Assembly: GCA_026126165.1 (NCBI GenBank)
Contig: JAHCJR010000018.1
Location: forward strand, 1 to 48,378
DNA: 48,378 nucleotides
Origin: Alphaproteobacteria bacterium
GTDB taxonomy: Bacteria > Pseudomonadota > Alphaproteobacteria > Ferrovibrionales > Ferrovibrionaceae
Direction: 5' to 3'
The notes below the pieces were generated by a model that searched no databases, was not told the DNA's origin, and saw only the letters and a program-made list of their open reading frames with translations. Below are positions 29,768 through 38,789 of the stretch, one piece after another (the stretch's first letter is position 1; each line of letters begins with the position of its first letter). Both the position numbers and the translations under genes were made by a program.

Positions 29768-30715
29768 TCAGCGCTCCAAGAAGATTTCCGTCCGCCGGTT
29801 GTAGGCTTCCGCCATCGGCATCGATTCATGAAAGACCGGTTCGGAATCGCCGCGTCCCTCGAAAAAGACATTGGCCTCCGGCACGCCCTGGCGGACCAGG
29901 GCGTTGGCGACCGCCTGGGCCCGGCGCATCGAGAGTTCGTAGTTGGTGAGCTGGTGGCGCCCGACCGCCATGTCGCGGGTGCGGCTGGAAGCATGGCCGA
30001 TGACCCGGACGCTACCGCCAGCGCGCCGCTGTTCGGCCGCGACCGCGGCAATGATCTGCCGGTCGCTCGCCGAGAGCGCGTAGGAGGCGTTGCCATAGAC
30101 GATGGTCGCGACGTGCATGCGCTGCGCCGGCAGCCCTTCGAAGCGTGGCGGCGCCGGCATGGCGGCCTGAGTGCCCGCGCCGCCCCCTTCCTGGCTGATC
30201 GAAGTGGCCGAGGATTGCCGGATCTGGCGCGCATAGACCTGCTCCACCGTCTCCTGGCCCTGGAAGCCCGGCGGAGCAGGCGGCTGCGGATAGGGTGCCG
30301 CGGCGGGTGGGGTCGTGGGCGGTGGCGGGCCGGCCTGCGGCCCCGGGGGCGGATAGGCGGCCTCGGAGGCGGGCGCAGGCGGCGGTGCGGCGGCTTCGCG
30401 TCCGCGCAAGGTATCGTCGGTGTATCGGGCAGCCTCCCGGTCCGCCTGCAGGCCGCGCTGCAATGCCTGCCGGTCGGAAACGCTGCTCGGCGCCGGCCGC
30501 GCCGGCACCGAACCGAGATTGGGCGCGCCGGACTGCGATGCGCGCTCGGCCGCGCCGCGCGCTTCGGCGCTGGCGCCGGAGGCCGTCGGCGACAGCTCGT
30601 CATCCTCGAACCAGGCGCAACCGGCCAAGCCGCCCAGTCCACCAATCAGCAGGAGCAGGGCGAAACTGCCGCGTCGGGTGCGATCGGAAATGCGAACAGA
30701 TATCGACTTCCGCAT
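29768..30715 (-). CDS. OmpA-family lipoprotein with proline-rich linker
   Basis: A 315-residue outer-membrane-linked lipoprotein. The lipobox LAGC ends a signal peptide (Cys33). Residues from about 55 to 170 are rich in Ala, Pro, Gln and Gly (PPPGPQAGPPPPTTPPAAAP), probably unstructured. The C-terminal OmpA-like peptidoglycan-binding domain follows from about 200, with VRVIGHASSRTRD, LSMRRAQAVANAL and YNRRTEIFL. It probably anchors the outer membrane to peptidoglycan. The start ATG 30715 gives a normal basic N-terminus; 10 more residues are possible upstream. It is divergent from phaC. Confidence 0.85.
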   Translation of the reverse strand: MRKSISVRISDRTRRGSFALLLLIGGLGGLAGCAWFEDDELSPTASGASAEARGAAERASQSGAPNLGSVPARPAPSSVSDRQALQRGLQADREAARYTDDTLRGREAAAPPPAPASEAAYPPPGPQAGPPPPTTPPAAAPYPQPPAPPGFQGQETVEQVYARQIRQSSATSISQEGGGAGTQAAMPAPPRFEGLPAQRMHVATIVYGNASYALSASDRQIIAAVAAEQRRAGGSVRVIGHASSRTRDMAVGRHQLTNYELSMRRAQAVANALVRQGVPEANVFFEGRGDSEPVFHESMPMAEAYNRRTEIFLER

Positions 30716-30899
30716 GTAGCCTCCCCAGCGGCCGCCGCGAACCAAACCGGACCCGCACGAGGGGCCCTGCGAATTCCCCTCGGCGCCCTAAATATGGTAT
30801 AGGGCGGGCAAGGGAGAAAACGTCCAGATTGCTAGGCTTGATAACCCAGCCTTGCCGGCCCGACAACAAAATTCGCGTGTAGGTATAAGGATCTGCCGG

Positions 30900-32693
30900 A
30901 TGGAAAAGAAACCGGGCGATGACATCAAGTTACCGGATCCGCAGGAGTTCGCGAAGAACCTGGTGACCATCGCCGCCCAGAGCCAGAAACTGGTCAGCGA
31001 CTTTCTGGCCCGCCAGCAGGAGCAGGGCCAGCCGGTCGATCCGCTCAATGTCGGCGCCGCCTTCCTCGAAATGACATCCAAGATGATGTCCGACCCCCGC
31101 CAGCTCGTGGCGGCGCAGGTGGAACTCTGGCAGAACTACCTCAACCTGCTCCAGAACACGACCGCCCGTTTCCTTGGCCAGGAGGAGAAACCCCTGGTCC
31201 AGGCCGACAAGACGGACCGGCGCTTCAAGGACGCCGCCTGGGACGAGAACCACGTCTTCAACTTCATCAAGCAGTCCTACCTGCTGACGGCGCGCTGGCT
31301 GCAGGACACCGTTCGCAAGGTCGACGGCCTCGACAACAAGACCGCCAAGAAGGTGGATTTCTACACGCGCCAGTTCGTCGACGCGATGGCGCCGTCCAAC
31401 TTCATCCTGACCAATCCCGAAGTCCTGCGCGCAACCGTCGAGACCAACGGCGAGAACCTGGTCAAGGGCCTGGAGAACATGCTCAAGGACCTGGAGCGCG
31501 GCAAGGGACAGCTCGCCATCAAGATGACCGACATGGAGGCGTTCCGGCTCGGCGTCAACGTGGCGGTGACACCGGGCAAGGTGGTCTACCAGAACGAACT
31601 GATCCAGCTCATTCAGTACGAGCCGACCACCGAACAGGTCTACAAGCGCCCGCTGCTGATCGTCCCGCCCTGGATCAACAAGTTCTACATCCTCGATCTC
31701 AAGGCGGAGAACTCGTTCATCAAGTGGGCCGTGGCGAAGGGCTACACCGTCTTCGTCGTCTCCTGGGTCAACCCCGACGAGCGTCACGCCGACAAGGGCT
31801 TCGACGACTATATGTTCGAAGGCATCTTCGATGCCATCGACGCGGTCGAGAAGGCGACCGGCGAAAAAGAAGTCACCATGATCGGCTACTGCATCGGCGG
31901 AACCCTGACCGCCACGGCGCTGGCCTACATGGCGGCCAAGGGCGACAGCCGCGTCAAGGCGGTGACCTTCTTCGCCGCGCAGGTGGACTTTTCCGAGGCC
32001 GGCGAGCTTCAGGTCTTCATCGACGAGGAGCAGCTACAATATATCGAGGGCCGCATGGCCGAGCGCGGCTACCTCGACGGATCGGAAATGGCGACGACCT
32101 TCAACATGCTGCGCGCCAACGACCTGATCTGGTCCTTCGTCGTCAACAACTACCTCCTCGGCAAGGAACCCTTCCCGTTCGACCTTCTCTACTGGAACGC
32201 CGACGCGACGCGGATGCCGGGCAAGATGCACAGCTTCTACCTGCGCAAGATGTACCAGGAGAACCGACTTTCGCGGCCCGGCGGCATCGAGATCCGGGGC
32301 GTGCCGATCGACCTGACGAAGATCCGCATCCCGGTCTATCTGCAATGCTCGAAGGAAGACCATATCGCCCCCTTCCGCTCGGTCTACAAGGCGGTGCATC
32401 TCTATAGCGGGCCGGTGCGACTGATGCTGGCCGGCTCCGGCCACATCGCCGGCGTGATCAATCCGCCGGCGGCGCGCAAGTATCAGCACTGGATCGGCGA
32501 GACGAAGAAGTATCCGCCGACGCCCGAGGAATGGTTCGCCGGCGCGCGCGAGGTGCCGGGATCCTGGTGGGAAGACTGGGACGGCTGGCTGTCCAGGCAT
32601 TCCGGGCCCAAGGTGCCCGCGCGGCGTCCGGGCGATGGCAAGCTCAAGGTGATCGAGGACGCACCCGGCTCCTACGTCAAGGTGCGAAGCTGA
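30900..32693 (+). CDS. phaC: Class I poly(3-hydroxyalkanoate) synthase PhaC
   Basis: A 597-residue class I polyhydroxyalkanoate synthase. The lipase-like box is GYCIGGT with the nucleophile Cys331; the catalytic Asp lies in SKEDHIAPF and the His in GSGHIAGVINPP. The N-terminal PhaC_N region covers residues 90-260. It polymerises hydroxyacyl-CoA into storage granules. ATG 30900 (MEKKPGDD) has AAGGAT upstream and gives the usual length. The 3' end overlaps the convergent carbonic anhydrase gene by 17 bases. No phaA, phaB or phasin gene lies next to it. Confidence 0.96.
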   Translation: MEKKPGDDIKLPDPQEFAKNLVTIAAQSQKLVSDFLARQQEQGQPVDPLNVGAAFLEMTSKMMSDPRQLVAAQVELWQNYLNLLQNTTARFLGQEEKPLVQADKTDRRFKDAAWDENHVFNFIKQSYLLTARWLQDTVRKVDGLDNKTAKKVDFYTRQFVDAMAPSNFILTNPEVLRATVETNGENLVKGLENMLKDLERGKGQLAIKMTDMEAFRLGVNVAVTPGKVVYQNELIQLIQYEPTTEQVYKRPLLIVPPWINKFYILDLKAENSFIKWAVAKGYTVFVVSWVNPDERHADKGFDDYMFEGIFDAIDAVEKATGEKEVTMIGYCIGGTLTATALAYMAAKGDSRVKAVTFFAAQVDFSEAGELQVFIDEEQLQYIEGRMAERGYLDGSEMATTFNMLRANDLIWSFVVNNYLLGKEPFPFDLLYWNADATRMPGKMHSFYLRKMYQENRLSRPGGIEIRGVPIDLTKIRIPVYLQCSKEDHIAPFRSVYKAVHLYSGPVRLMLAGSGHIAGVINPPAARKYQHWIGETKKYPPTPEEWFAGAREVPGSWWEDWDGWLSRHSGPKVPARRPGDGKLKVIEDAPGSYVKVRS

Positions 32694-33219
32694 TCTCGGT
32701 TTCCGCGTCGAGGTAACTCGCCGCCAGCGCCACGTAGTGCCGTGCCGTCTCGGCGAAGACGGTCCGATCGGCATCTGTCACGTCCCGCATGCGCCGGGCC
32801 GGCGATCCGGCCCAGACCTCGCCGGCCGGCACGCGCTTGCCCGGAGGCACGAGGGCGCCGGCCGCCACCATGGCGCCGCTTTCGACCACCGCGCCGTCCA
32901 TCACCGTCGCGCCCATGCCGATGAAGCAGCCATCCATCAGCGTGCAGGCATGGATCAGCGCCTTGTGACCGATGGTAATGTCGGCGCCGATCAGGCACGG
33001 ATAGAGGCGGCGGTTGACATGCACGATCGTGCCATCCTGGATGTTGGTGCGCGGTCCTACGCGGATATAGTTGACATCGCCGCGCAGCACGCAGTTGAAC
33101 CAGATGCCCGCTTCCGCGCCGATCTCGACATCGCCGATGACGCGCGCGCCATCGGCGATCAAGACCCGCTGGCCCAGCACCGGGCGCTTTCCGCGATACG
33201 AGAGCAGCGTTCCGCCCAA
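32677..33219 (-). CDS. Gamma carbonic anhydrase family protein
   Basis: A 180-residue left-handed beta-helix protein with hexapeptide repeats (IGDVEIGAEAGIWFN, IGADITIGHKALIH, VPAGEVWAGSPARRMR). The three zinc-ligand histidines are at 67, 85 and 90 with the family spacing. Activity as carbonic anhydrase is unproven for many members (PaaY/YrdA type). The first codon is TTG, preceded by GGAG at a good distance; no in-frame ATG gives this N-terminus. The 3' end runs 17 bases into phaC on the other strand. Confidence 0.88.
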   Translation of the reverse strand: MGGTLLSYRGKRPVLGQRVLIADGARVIGDVEIGAEAGIWFNCVLRGDVNYIRVGPRTNIQDGTIVHVNRRLYPCLIGADITIGHKALIHACTLMDGCFIGMGATVMDGAVVESGAMVAAGALVPPGKRVPAGEVWAGSPARRMRDVTDADRTVFAETARHYVALAASYLDAETEISFAP

Positions 33220-33258
33220 GACTGAACTCCATCTTCGAGATACACCTACTCCGCTCGT

Positions 33259-33295
33259 CCCTCACCCCGACCCTCTCCCACTTCGCGGGAGAGGG
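33259..33295. repeat. REP-like extragenic palindrome
   Basis: The sequence CCCTCACCCC followed by CCCTCTCCC-N7-GGGAGAGGG (stem 33271-33279 with 33287-33295) is a GC-rich extragenic palindrome. The same CCCTCACCC/CCCTCTCCCA pattern reappears at the right edge of the window. Confidence 0.7.
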
Positions 33296-33469
33296 AGACC
33301 CAAGCCCTCCCCGACCGGGAGGTTTGAGCGAGCAGAATCTTCTGTCCGTCAGAACATGATATGAACGGCACGGGTTCGCAAGACTCCTCGACGCGGAGGG
33401 ACCGGAAGCAGTCCTGCCATGCATGTTCACGCATTACGCGAAGCCGGCACGGCATGCCAGTATCGGCGC

Positions 33470-34696
33470 ATGTCGTCATTTGCCGAGGGCCGGACAGTCC
33501 CTGCCTCCCCGACAATCAAGCCTCCCCTCCTGCTGCTGGTCGCGATGACGGCCCTGGCGCCTTTCGCCATGAACTCGTTCATTCCCTCGATCCCGGGCAT
33601 CGTCGGCTATTTCGGCACCGATCTGGCGACGGCACAACTCACGCTGACCCTGTTTCTTGCCGGGCTTGCCACGGGCCAGCTTATCTATGGTCCCCTGTCC
33701 GACCGGTTCGGCCGGCGGCCGCCGCTGCTGTTCGGCCTCGTGCTGGCGCTGGCGGCGAGCGCGCTCTGCGTGTTCGCGCCAAGCGCCGAACTGCTCAATG
33801 CCGGCCGCGTGCTGCAGGGACTTGGCCTCTGCGCCGGCACCGTCCTCGGCCGCGCCATGGTGCGCGACAGCTTCGGCCGCGATCAGTCCGCCTCGATGCT
33901 GGGTTATGTCACCATGGCGATGGTGGTCGTGCCGGCGGTGGCACCGTCCATCGGCGGTCTGCTCGACGAATGGTTCGGCTGGCGCGCCTGCTTCATAGCC
34001 ATGCTGGTCTTCACCGCCTGCGTTTTCGTCTGGTGCCTTCGCGCGGCGCACGAGACCAACCGTCATCCGGTGACGGAGATTTCGCTCCCCGGCCTCGTCC
34101 AGTCGCACCGCGCGCTGTTCCGCTCCCGCGCTTTCGTCGGCTACACGAGCATGGTGACGACCACCTCGGCCGCCTTCTTCACTTTTCTCGGCGGCGCGCC
34201 CTACGTCACCATCACCGTCCTCGAACTCAGCCCCCTCACTTTCGCGCTCTGCTTCACCTCGGTCGCCGGCTCCTACATGGTTGGCAGCTTCCTGACCGGC
34301 CGCCTCTCGGTCCGCATCGGCATCGATCGCCTGATCTGGATCGGACTGGGGATCGGCGTGCCCTCCGCGCTGGCCATGCTGCTGGCGGCGGCGGTATCGG
34401 GACCGAGCCTGATCGCCCTCTTCCTGCCGATGGCGGGAATCGCACTCGGCAATGGCCTCTGCCAGCCTTCCGGCACTGCCGCCGCCATCAGTACCCAGCC
34501 CCGGCTCGCCGGGGCCGCCTCCGGGCTGGTCGGCTTCCTGCAGATGACCGCGGGCGGCATTGCAACGCAGATCGTCAGCAGGTTGCAGGACAACAGTCTC
34601 TGGCCCGTCGCCGCCATGCTCTTTGGCTTCATGTCGTTCGGCCTTCTTTGCCATGTCTGGACACGCTGGCGCGCCGGTCCGGCAACCCGACCTTAA
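33470..34696 (+). CDS. Bcr/CflA family multidrug MFS transporter
   Basis: A 408-residue major facilitator with about 12 membrane segments. The Bcr/CflA group is indicated by MNSFIPSIPGIVGYF in helix 1, the loop motif GPLSDRFGRRPPLL after helix 2, and RVLQGLGLCAGTVLGRAMVRD in helix 4. Likely a proton-driven exporter of drugs or other small molecules; substrate unknown. ATG 33470 is preferred; an upstream ATG would add 17 residues of poor likelihood. Confidence 0.9.
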   Translation: MSSFAEGRTVPASPTIKPPLLLLVAMTALAPFAMNSFIPSIPGIVGYFGTDLATAQLTLTLFLAGLATGQLIYGPLSDRFGRRPPLLFGLVLALAASALCVFAPSAELLNAGRVLQGLGLCAGTVLGRAMVRDSFGRDQSASMLGYVTMAMVVVPAVAPSIGGLLDEWFGWRACFIAMLVFTACVFVWCLRAAHETNRHPVTEISLPGLVQSHRALFRSRAFVGYTSMVTTTSAAFFTFLGGAPYVTITVLELSPLTFALCFTSVAGSYMVGSFLTGRLSVRIGIDRLIWIGLGIGVPSALAMLLAAAVSGPSLIALFLPMAGIALGNGLCQPSGTAAAISTQPRLAGAASGLVGFLQMTAGGIATQIVSRLQDNSLWPVAAMLFGFMSFGLLCHVWTRWRAGPATRP

Positions 34697-34802
34697 GTTG
34701 AGAAGTTAGGCATTTGTTTACGACCACAGGGATAATGTCCAAGGTGGTTCGGCGCGCTTTGCGCGGAACCTGCGGCGCAGCCCTCGTGGGATACAGGCGG
34801 AC

Positions 34803-36497
34803 ATGTCGGGCCTTCTCAACCAACCGACCATCAAGGAAAGGCTGCTGGCCTTCTCCTTCGTGAACGCCGACGTTCTCATCGAGGTCGGCGAGGACTGGCG
34901 CGTGCAGTATGTCTCGGGCGCGACGCAGAGCCTGCTTGGCGCCCCGCCCGGCCGGATCCTCGGCACCCAGCTCACCGACTGGATCGCGCGCGTGGACCAG
35001 GTCATGGTCACGGCGGCGCTGACCAAGCTGGCCGATGCCGCGCGCATGAATCCGGTGCTGATCCAGGTCCAGGGCGAAGGCGCGCAACCGCTGGTCCTTG
35101 CCGGTTACCGGATGGACCAGGGTCATCGCTGCTACTACCTCACTCTTTCCCGCGCCGCGGTCTGGCCGACCGCACGGCAGCTCATCGACCAGCGCGATCC
35201 GGCCACCGGCCTGCTCAACGCCGACGCCTTCTCCGCCGCCGTGGCGCAGAACGCCACGGTGATGCAGAAGACGGGCGGCGACAGCAAGCTCACCTTCATC
35301 ACCTTCGCCAACCTCGAACAGGCGCGCCTGCGCATGGGCAACGGCAATGCCGCCATGGCCCTCAACGAGATCGCGGGATTGCTGCGCGCCCAGTCCATCG
35401 ACGGGGCCACCGCCGGGCGGCTCGGCGAGGACCGCTTCGGCGTGCTGCACCGCCCCGAAGTCAGGGCCGAGGATATCCGGCTCGACGTGAGCGAGATCAG
35501 CCGCGCCAAGGACCCGGCGCGCGAGGGCTTCGAGGTTTCGCATGCGACTGTAGAGGTCCCTTCGCGGCAGCTTTCCAACGACGATGCCGCCAAGGTCCTC
35601 ATCTACACGATCAAGCGCTTCAGCGAATGCGCGCCGGAAGATTTCCGCATCGCCTCGCTCGCCGATGGCATGCAGAGCATGATGGCCGAGACCGTCAGCC
35701 GCGTGACACGCTTGCGCGAGACCGTGCAAAGCCCCGATCTCAAGATCGCGCTGCAGCCGATCGTGATGCTTTCCAGCCGCAAGGTGCATCACTACGAAGC
35801 CCTTGCCCGTCCCGCCGGCGGGCAGTCGCCGGCCGAAGTGGTGGGCTTCGCCGAATTGATCGGCATGGTGCAGGATTTCGACCTGATGGTCTGCCGCCGG
35901 GTCGTGGAACTGATCCAGAATGCCGAGGCGCGCAACGCGCCGGTGCAGATCGCCGTCAATATCTCGGCCGCCTCGCTGGAAAGCGACATCTTCATCGGCA
36001 GCTTCCGGAAGATGATGGCCCCGCTCGGCCGGCTCCGGCGCAACCTGCTGCTGGAGATTACGGAATCCATGCAGATCCGCGATCTCGAAGCGGCGGAGCG
36101 CATCCTGCAGCAATTCCGCGCCGACGGACATCGCATCTGCCTCGACGATTTCGGCGCCGGCGCCGCCTCCTTCCAGTACCTGCAGGCCCTCTCGGTGGAG
36201 TTCGTGAAGATCGACGGCAACTATATCCATCGCATCAGCGAGGGCCGCCGCGAACAGGCGATCCTCAAGGCGATCTCCGGCCTCTGCCGCGATCTCTCCA
36301 TCGGCACCATCGCCGAGATGATTGAGCAGAACGTCCAGGCGGAACGCCTGCTCGAACTCGGCATCGATTTCGGCCAGGGCTACCTGTTCGGGCGTCCCTC
36401 GACGGAACATGGCCTGGACAGCGCGAGCCAGGCCAAGAGCGATCGCCCGGCGGCGCGCAACGCGCGCCGCCAGGGTTACGCCGAAACCTGGGCCTGA
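34803..36497 (+). CDS. PAS/degenerate GGDEF/EAL-domain protein
   Basis: A 564-residue cytoplasmic regulator. An N-terminal PAS-like domain (about 20-120) is followed by a GGDEF-fold region whose active-site loop reads GRLGEDRFGVL, lacking GGDEF, so no cyclase activity is expected. The EAL domain (from about 320) keeps catalytic residues: YEALAR (Glu332), NIS, LEITES, LDDFGAG, VKIDGNY, AEMIE and FGQGYLFGRP. It is probably a cyclic-di-GMP phosphodiesterase tuned by PAS and the inactive GGDEF domain. No transmembrane segment. It stands alone and is convergent with argC. Confidence 0.9.
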   Translation: MSGLLNQPTIKERLLAFSFVNADVLIEVGEDWRVQYVSGATQSLLGAPPGRILGTQLTDWIARVDQVMVTAALTKLADAARMNPVLIQVQGEGAQPLVLAGYRMDQGHRCYYLTLSRAAVWPTARQLIDQRDPATGLLNADAFSAAVAQNATVMQKTGGDSKLTFITFANLEQARLRMGNGNAAMALNEIAGLLRAQSIDGATAGRLGEDRFGVLHRPEVRAEDIRLDVSEISRAKDPAREGFEVSHATVEVPSRQLSNDDAAKVLIYTIKRFSECAPEDFRIASLADGMQSMMAETVSRVTRLRETVQSPDLKIALQPIVMLSSRKVHHYEALARPAGGQSPAEVVGFAELIGMVQDFDLMVCRRVVELIQNAEARNAPVQIAVNISAASLESDIFIGSFRKMMAPLGRLRRNLLLEITESMQIRDLEAAERILQQFRADGHRICLDDFGAGAASFQYLQALSVEFVKIDGNYIHRISEGRREQAILKAISGLCRDLSIGTIAEMIEQNVQAERLLELGIDFGQGYLFGRPSTEHGLDSASQAKSDRPAARNARRQGYAETWA

Positions 36498-36512
36498 GCC
36501 CTCCCTCCCCGA

Positions 36513-37565
36513 TCAGGGAAAGAGCGCCGCCTGCTCCAGCCCGGTCGCTTCCGGCAGACCGAGCATCACGTTCATGTTCTGCACCGCCTGGCCGGACGCG
36601 CCTTTGACAAGGTTGTCGATCACGGAAAAAACGATGGCCCTGCCCGGCAACCGGTCGGCGAAGACGCCGATCAGGCAATTGTTGGAGCCGCGCACATGAC
36701 GGGTGGCCGGCGCCTGGCCCTGCGGCAGCACGCGCACGAAGGTCTCGTCGTGGAACTGCCGGTTCAGGGCTGCGCGCAGGTCCTCGACGCTATGACCGTT
36801 GCTCATCTTCACGTAGATGCTGGAGAGGATGCCGCGGCTCATCGGCATCAGGTGCGCGGTGAAATTCACCTGCACGTCCCGACCGACGGCGGCGGAGAGT
36901 TCCTGTTCGATCTCCGGTCCATGCCGATGGGAGGCGATGCTGTAAGGATGGATGCCCTCCGTCACCTCCGTATAGAGGCTGCTTTCTTTCGCCGCCCGGC
37001 CGGCGCCGGAGACGCCCGACTTCGCGTCGATGATGATCGCCTCCTCGTCGATCAGCCCCTGCTTCAGCAGCGGAACAAGCGGCAACTGCGCCGAAGTCGG
37101 ATAGCAGCCGGGATTGGCGACGAGGCGCGCCTCCCGCACCTCCGCCCGTTTGAACTCGGTCAGGCCATAGACCGCCTCCCTCTGCAGTTCCGGCGCCCGG
37201 TGCGGATGGCCATACCACTTGTTGTAGGAATCGAGGTCGGTCAGCCGGAAATCCGCCGAAAGATCGATGATCTTCAGATGCCGGGGCAGCCTGGCGATGA
37301 TCTCCTGCGTGGTGCCGTGCGGCAGGCCGCAGAAAACGACATCGACGCCGTTCCAGTCCACCTGGTCGTGGGTAACGAGCTGCGGCAGGCCGAAGCCGCC
37401 CAGATGCGGAAAGACCGATTCGATGCTCTCGCCCGCGCGACGGTCGGCGGAAAGCGCCACGATGCGCACCATCGGATGGCGCAGCAGAAGCCGCAGCAGT
37501 TCGGCGCCGGTATAGCCGCTGGCGCCAAGAATCGCGACCCGGACTTTCTTCGCCTCGTTCGTCAT
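36513..37565 (-). CDS. argC: N-acetyl-gamma-glutamyl-phosphate reductase
   Basis: A 350-residue ArgC, third enzyme of arginine synthesis. The nucleotide loop GASGYTGAELLRLL is at 14-27, the catalytic Cys154 lies in NPGCYPTS, and HRHGPEIEQEL supplies the active-site His region. Length is that of the type 1 family. It is downstream of rplM-rpsI on the same strand but separated by a strong terminator, so it has its own promoter. Confidence 0.97.
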   Translation of the reverse strand: MTNEAKKVRVAILGASGYTGAELLRLLLRHPMVRIVALSADRRAGESIESVFPHLGGFGLPQLVTHDQVDWNGVDVVFCGLPHGTTQEIIARLPRHLKIIDLSADFRLTDLDSYNKWYGHPHRAPELQREAVYGLTEFKRAEVREARLVANPGCYPTSAQLPLVPLLKQGLIDEEAIIIDAKSGVSGAGRAAKESSLYTEVTEGIHPYSIASHRHGPEIEQELSAAVGRDVQVNFTAHLMPMSRGILSSIYVKMSNGHSVEDLRAALNRQFHDETFVRVLPQGQAPATRHVRGSNNCLIGVFADRLPGRAIVFSVIDNLVKGASGQAVQNMNVMLGLPEATGLEQAALFP

Positions 37566-37630
37566 CGCACATCTCCTCGCAAGGATCGTTAAACTCTACC
37601 GCAAACACCGGCTGGCCGCAGCCGTCCGGA

Positions 37631-37660
37631 CAAAAAAGAAGGGCGCCCGCTGGGCGCCCT
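37631..37660 (-). terminator. Rho-independent terminator after rpsI
   Basis: On the minus strand AGGGCGCCC-AGC-GGGCGCCCT forms a perfect 9-bp stem (37660-37652 with 37648-37640) followed by TCTTTTTTG. It lies about 25 bases after the rpsI stop. Confidence 0.9.
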
Positions 37661-37685
37661 CCCGAGACCGATATTCTCCCGCGGA

Positions 37686-38153
37686 TTATCGCTTGGAGAA
37701 CTGGAAGCTGCGGCGGGCGCCGGCACGGCCGTACTTCTTTCGCTCGACCACTCGCGGATCGCGCGTCATGAAGCCGCCGGCCTTCAGGATCGCCCGCAGG
37801 GCGGGTTCGTAATAAGTGAGCGCCTTGGAGACGCCATGACGCACCGCGCCGGCCTGGCCCGAAAGGCCGCCGCCCGACACCGTGCACCAGACATCGAACT
37901 GGCCGACCCGGTCGGCGACGAGGAAGGGCTGCTGGATCAGCATCCGCAGCACGGGCCGCGCGAAATACGCGTCGCTCTTCTTGTCGTTGACCACGAAGTC
38001 GCCCTTGCCCGGCTTGATCCAGACGCGGGCGATGGCATTCTTGCGCTTGCCGGTCGCGTAGGCGCGCCCGAACTTGTCGATCTTGGGCTGCGCCTCGGTC
38101 GCGTCGCTCGCGGCCTGCGTCACAGCCTTGAGATCAGCCAAAGTCTTGGCCAT
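37686..38153 (-). CDS. rpsI: 30S ribosomal protein S9
   Basis: A 155-residue S9 with the family landmarks [37 protein letters not shown] and the [16 protein letters not shown] end, where the final KR reaches the ribosomal P site. The N-terminal extension of about 20 residues is common in alphaproteobacteria. It starts 2 bases after the rplM stop, the universal rplM-rpsI pair. Confidence 0.98.
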   Translation of the reverse strand: MAKTLADLKAVTQAASDATEAQPKIDKFGRAYATGKRKNAIARVWIKPGKGDFVVNDKKSDAYFARPVLRMLIQQPFLVADRVGQFDVWCTVSGGGLSGQAGAVRHGVSKALTYYEPALRAILKAGGFMTRDPRVVERKKYGRAGARRSFQFSKR

Positions 38154-38155
38154 CG

Positions 38156-38623
38156 TTACGCGCTCCTCTTGTTCTTGCGATTCCGCGCGGCGAGATCGAG
38201 TTTCGCCGGCTGCTGCGCCTCGTGCGGATGCTCGGCGCCGGGATAGACCCGCAGGTTCTTCATCTGCTGGCGGGCCAGCGGGCTGTCCTTGGGCAGCATG
38301 CGCTCGACCGCCTTCTCGACCAGCCGCTCCGGAAACCGTCCGTCGAGGATCTGGCCGAAGGTCCGGCCCTTGATGCCGCCGGGGTGGCCGGTATGCCAGT
38401 AAAAGCTCTCCTGCTCCCGCTTGCGACCGGTGAGCTGCACCTTGGCGGCATTGACGACGATGACGTTATCGCCGCAATCCACATGCGGCGTATAGGTCGG
38501 CAGGTGCTTGCCGCGCAGCCTGGTCGCGACGAAGGCGGCGAGCCGGCCGAGGATCATCCCCTCGGCATCCACCACCACCCACTTCTTCGTCACCTCGGCA
38601 GGCTTGAGGTTGAAGGTCTTCAT
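38156..38623 (-). CDS. rplM: 50S ribosomal protein L13
   Basis: A 155-residue L13. Typical features are [39 protein letters not shown] and [18 protein letters not shown] 38623 (MKTFNLKP) gives the standard N-terminus; the longer frame to 38722 contains the promoter. It is the first gene of the rplM-rpsI operon. Confidence 0.98.
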   Translation of the reverse strand: MKTFNLKPAEVTKKWVVVDAEGMILGRLAAFVATRLRGKHLPTYTPHVDCGDNVIVVNAAKVQLTGRKREQESFYWHTGHPGGIKGRTFGQILDGRFPERLVEKAVERMLPKDSPLARQQMKNLRVYPGAEHPHEAQQPAKLDLAARNRKNKRSA

Positions 38624-38678
38624 GTCCAGTCCGTGCATGGAACGCGCGCCGGCTGGAGCCGGCCCGACAGAGGCGCGG

Positions 38679-38706
38679 AAAATAACAGAAGAACGACCCC
38701 TGTCAA
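38679..38706 (-). promoter_or_regulatory. Sigma-70 promoter of rplM-rpsI
   Basis: On the minus strand a perfect TTGACA (38706-38701) is followed after 16 bases by TATTTT (38684-38679). The transcript would start about 50 bases before the rplM ATG. A second TATAAT lies at 38755-38750 without a good -35. Confidence 0.65.
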
Positions 38707-38789
38707 CGGCAAATCCGGCCATGAAACGGGGGATTTAGTAAACGGTATCATTATACCACGGACCTAAACACCTGCACCCGGTAGCCAAT

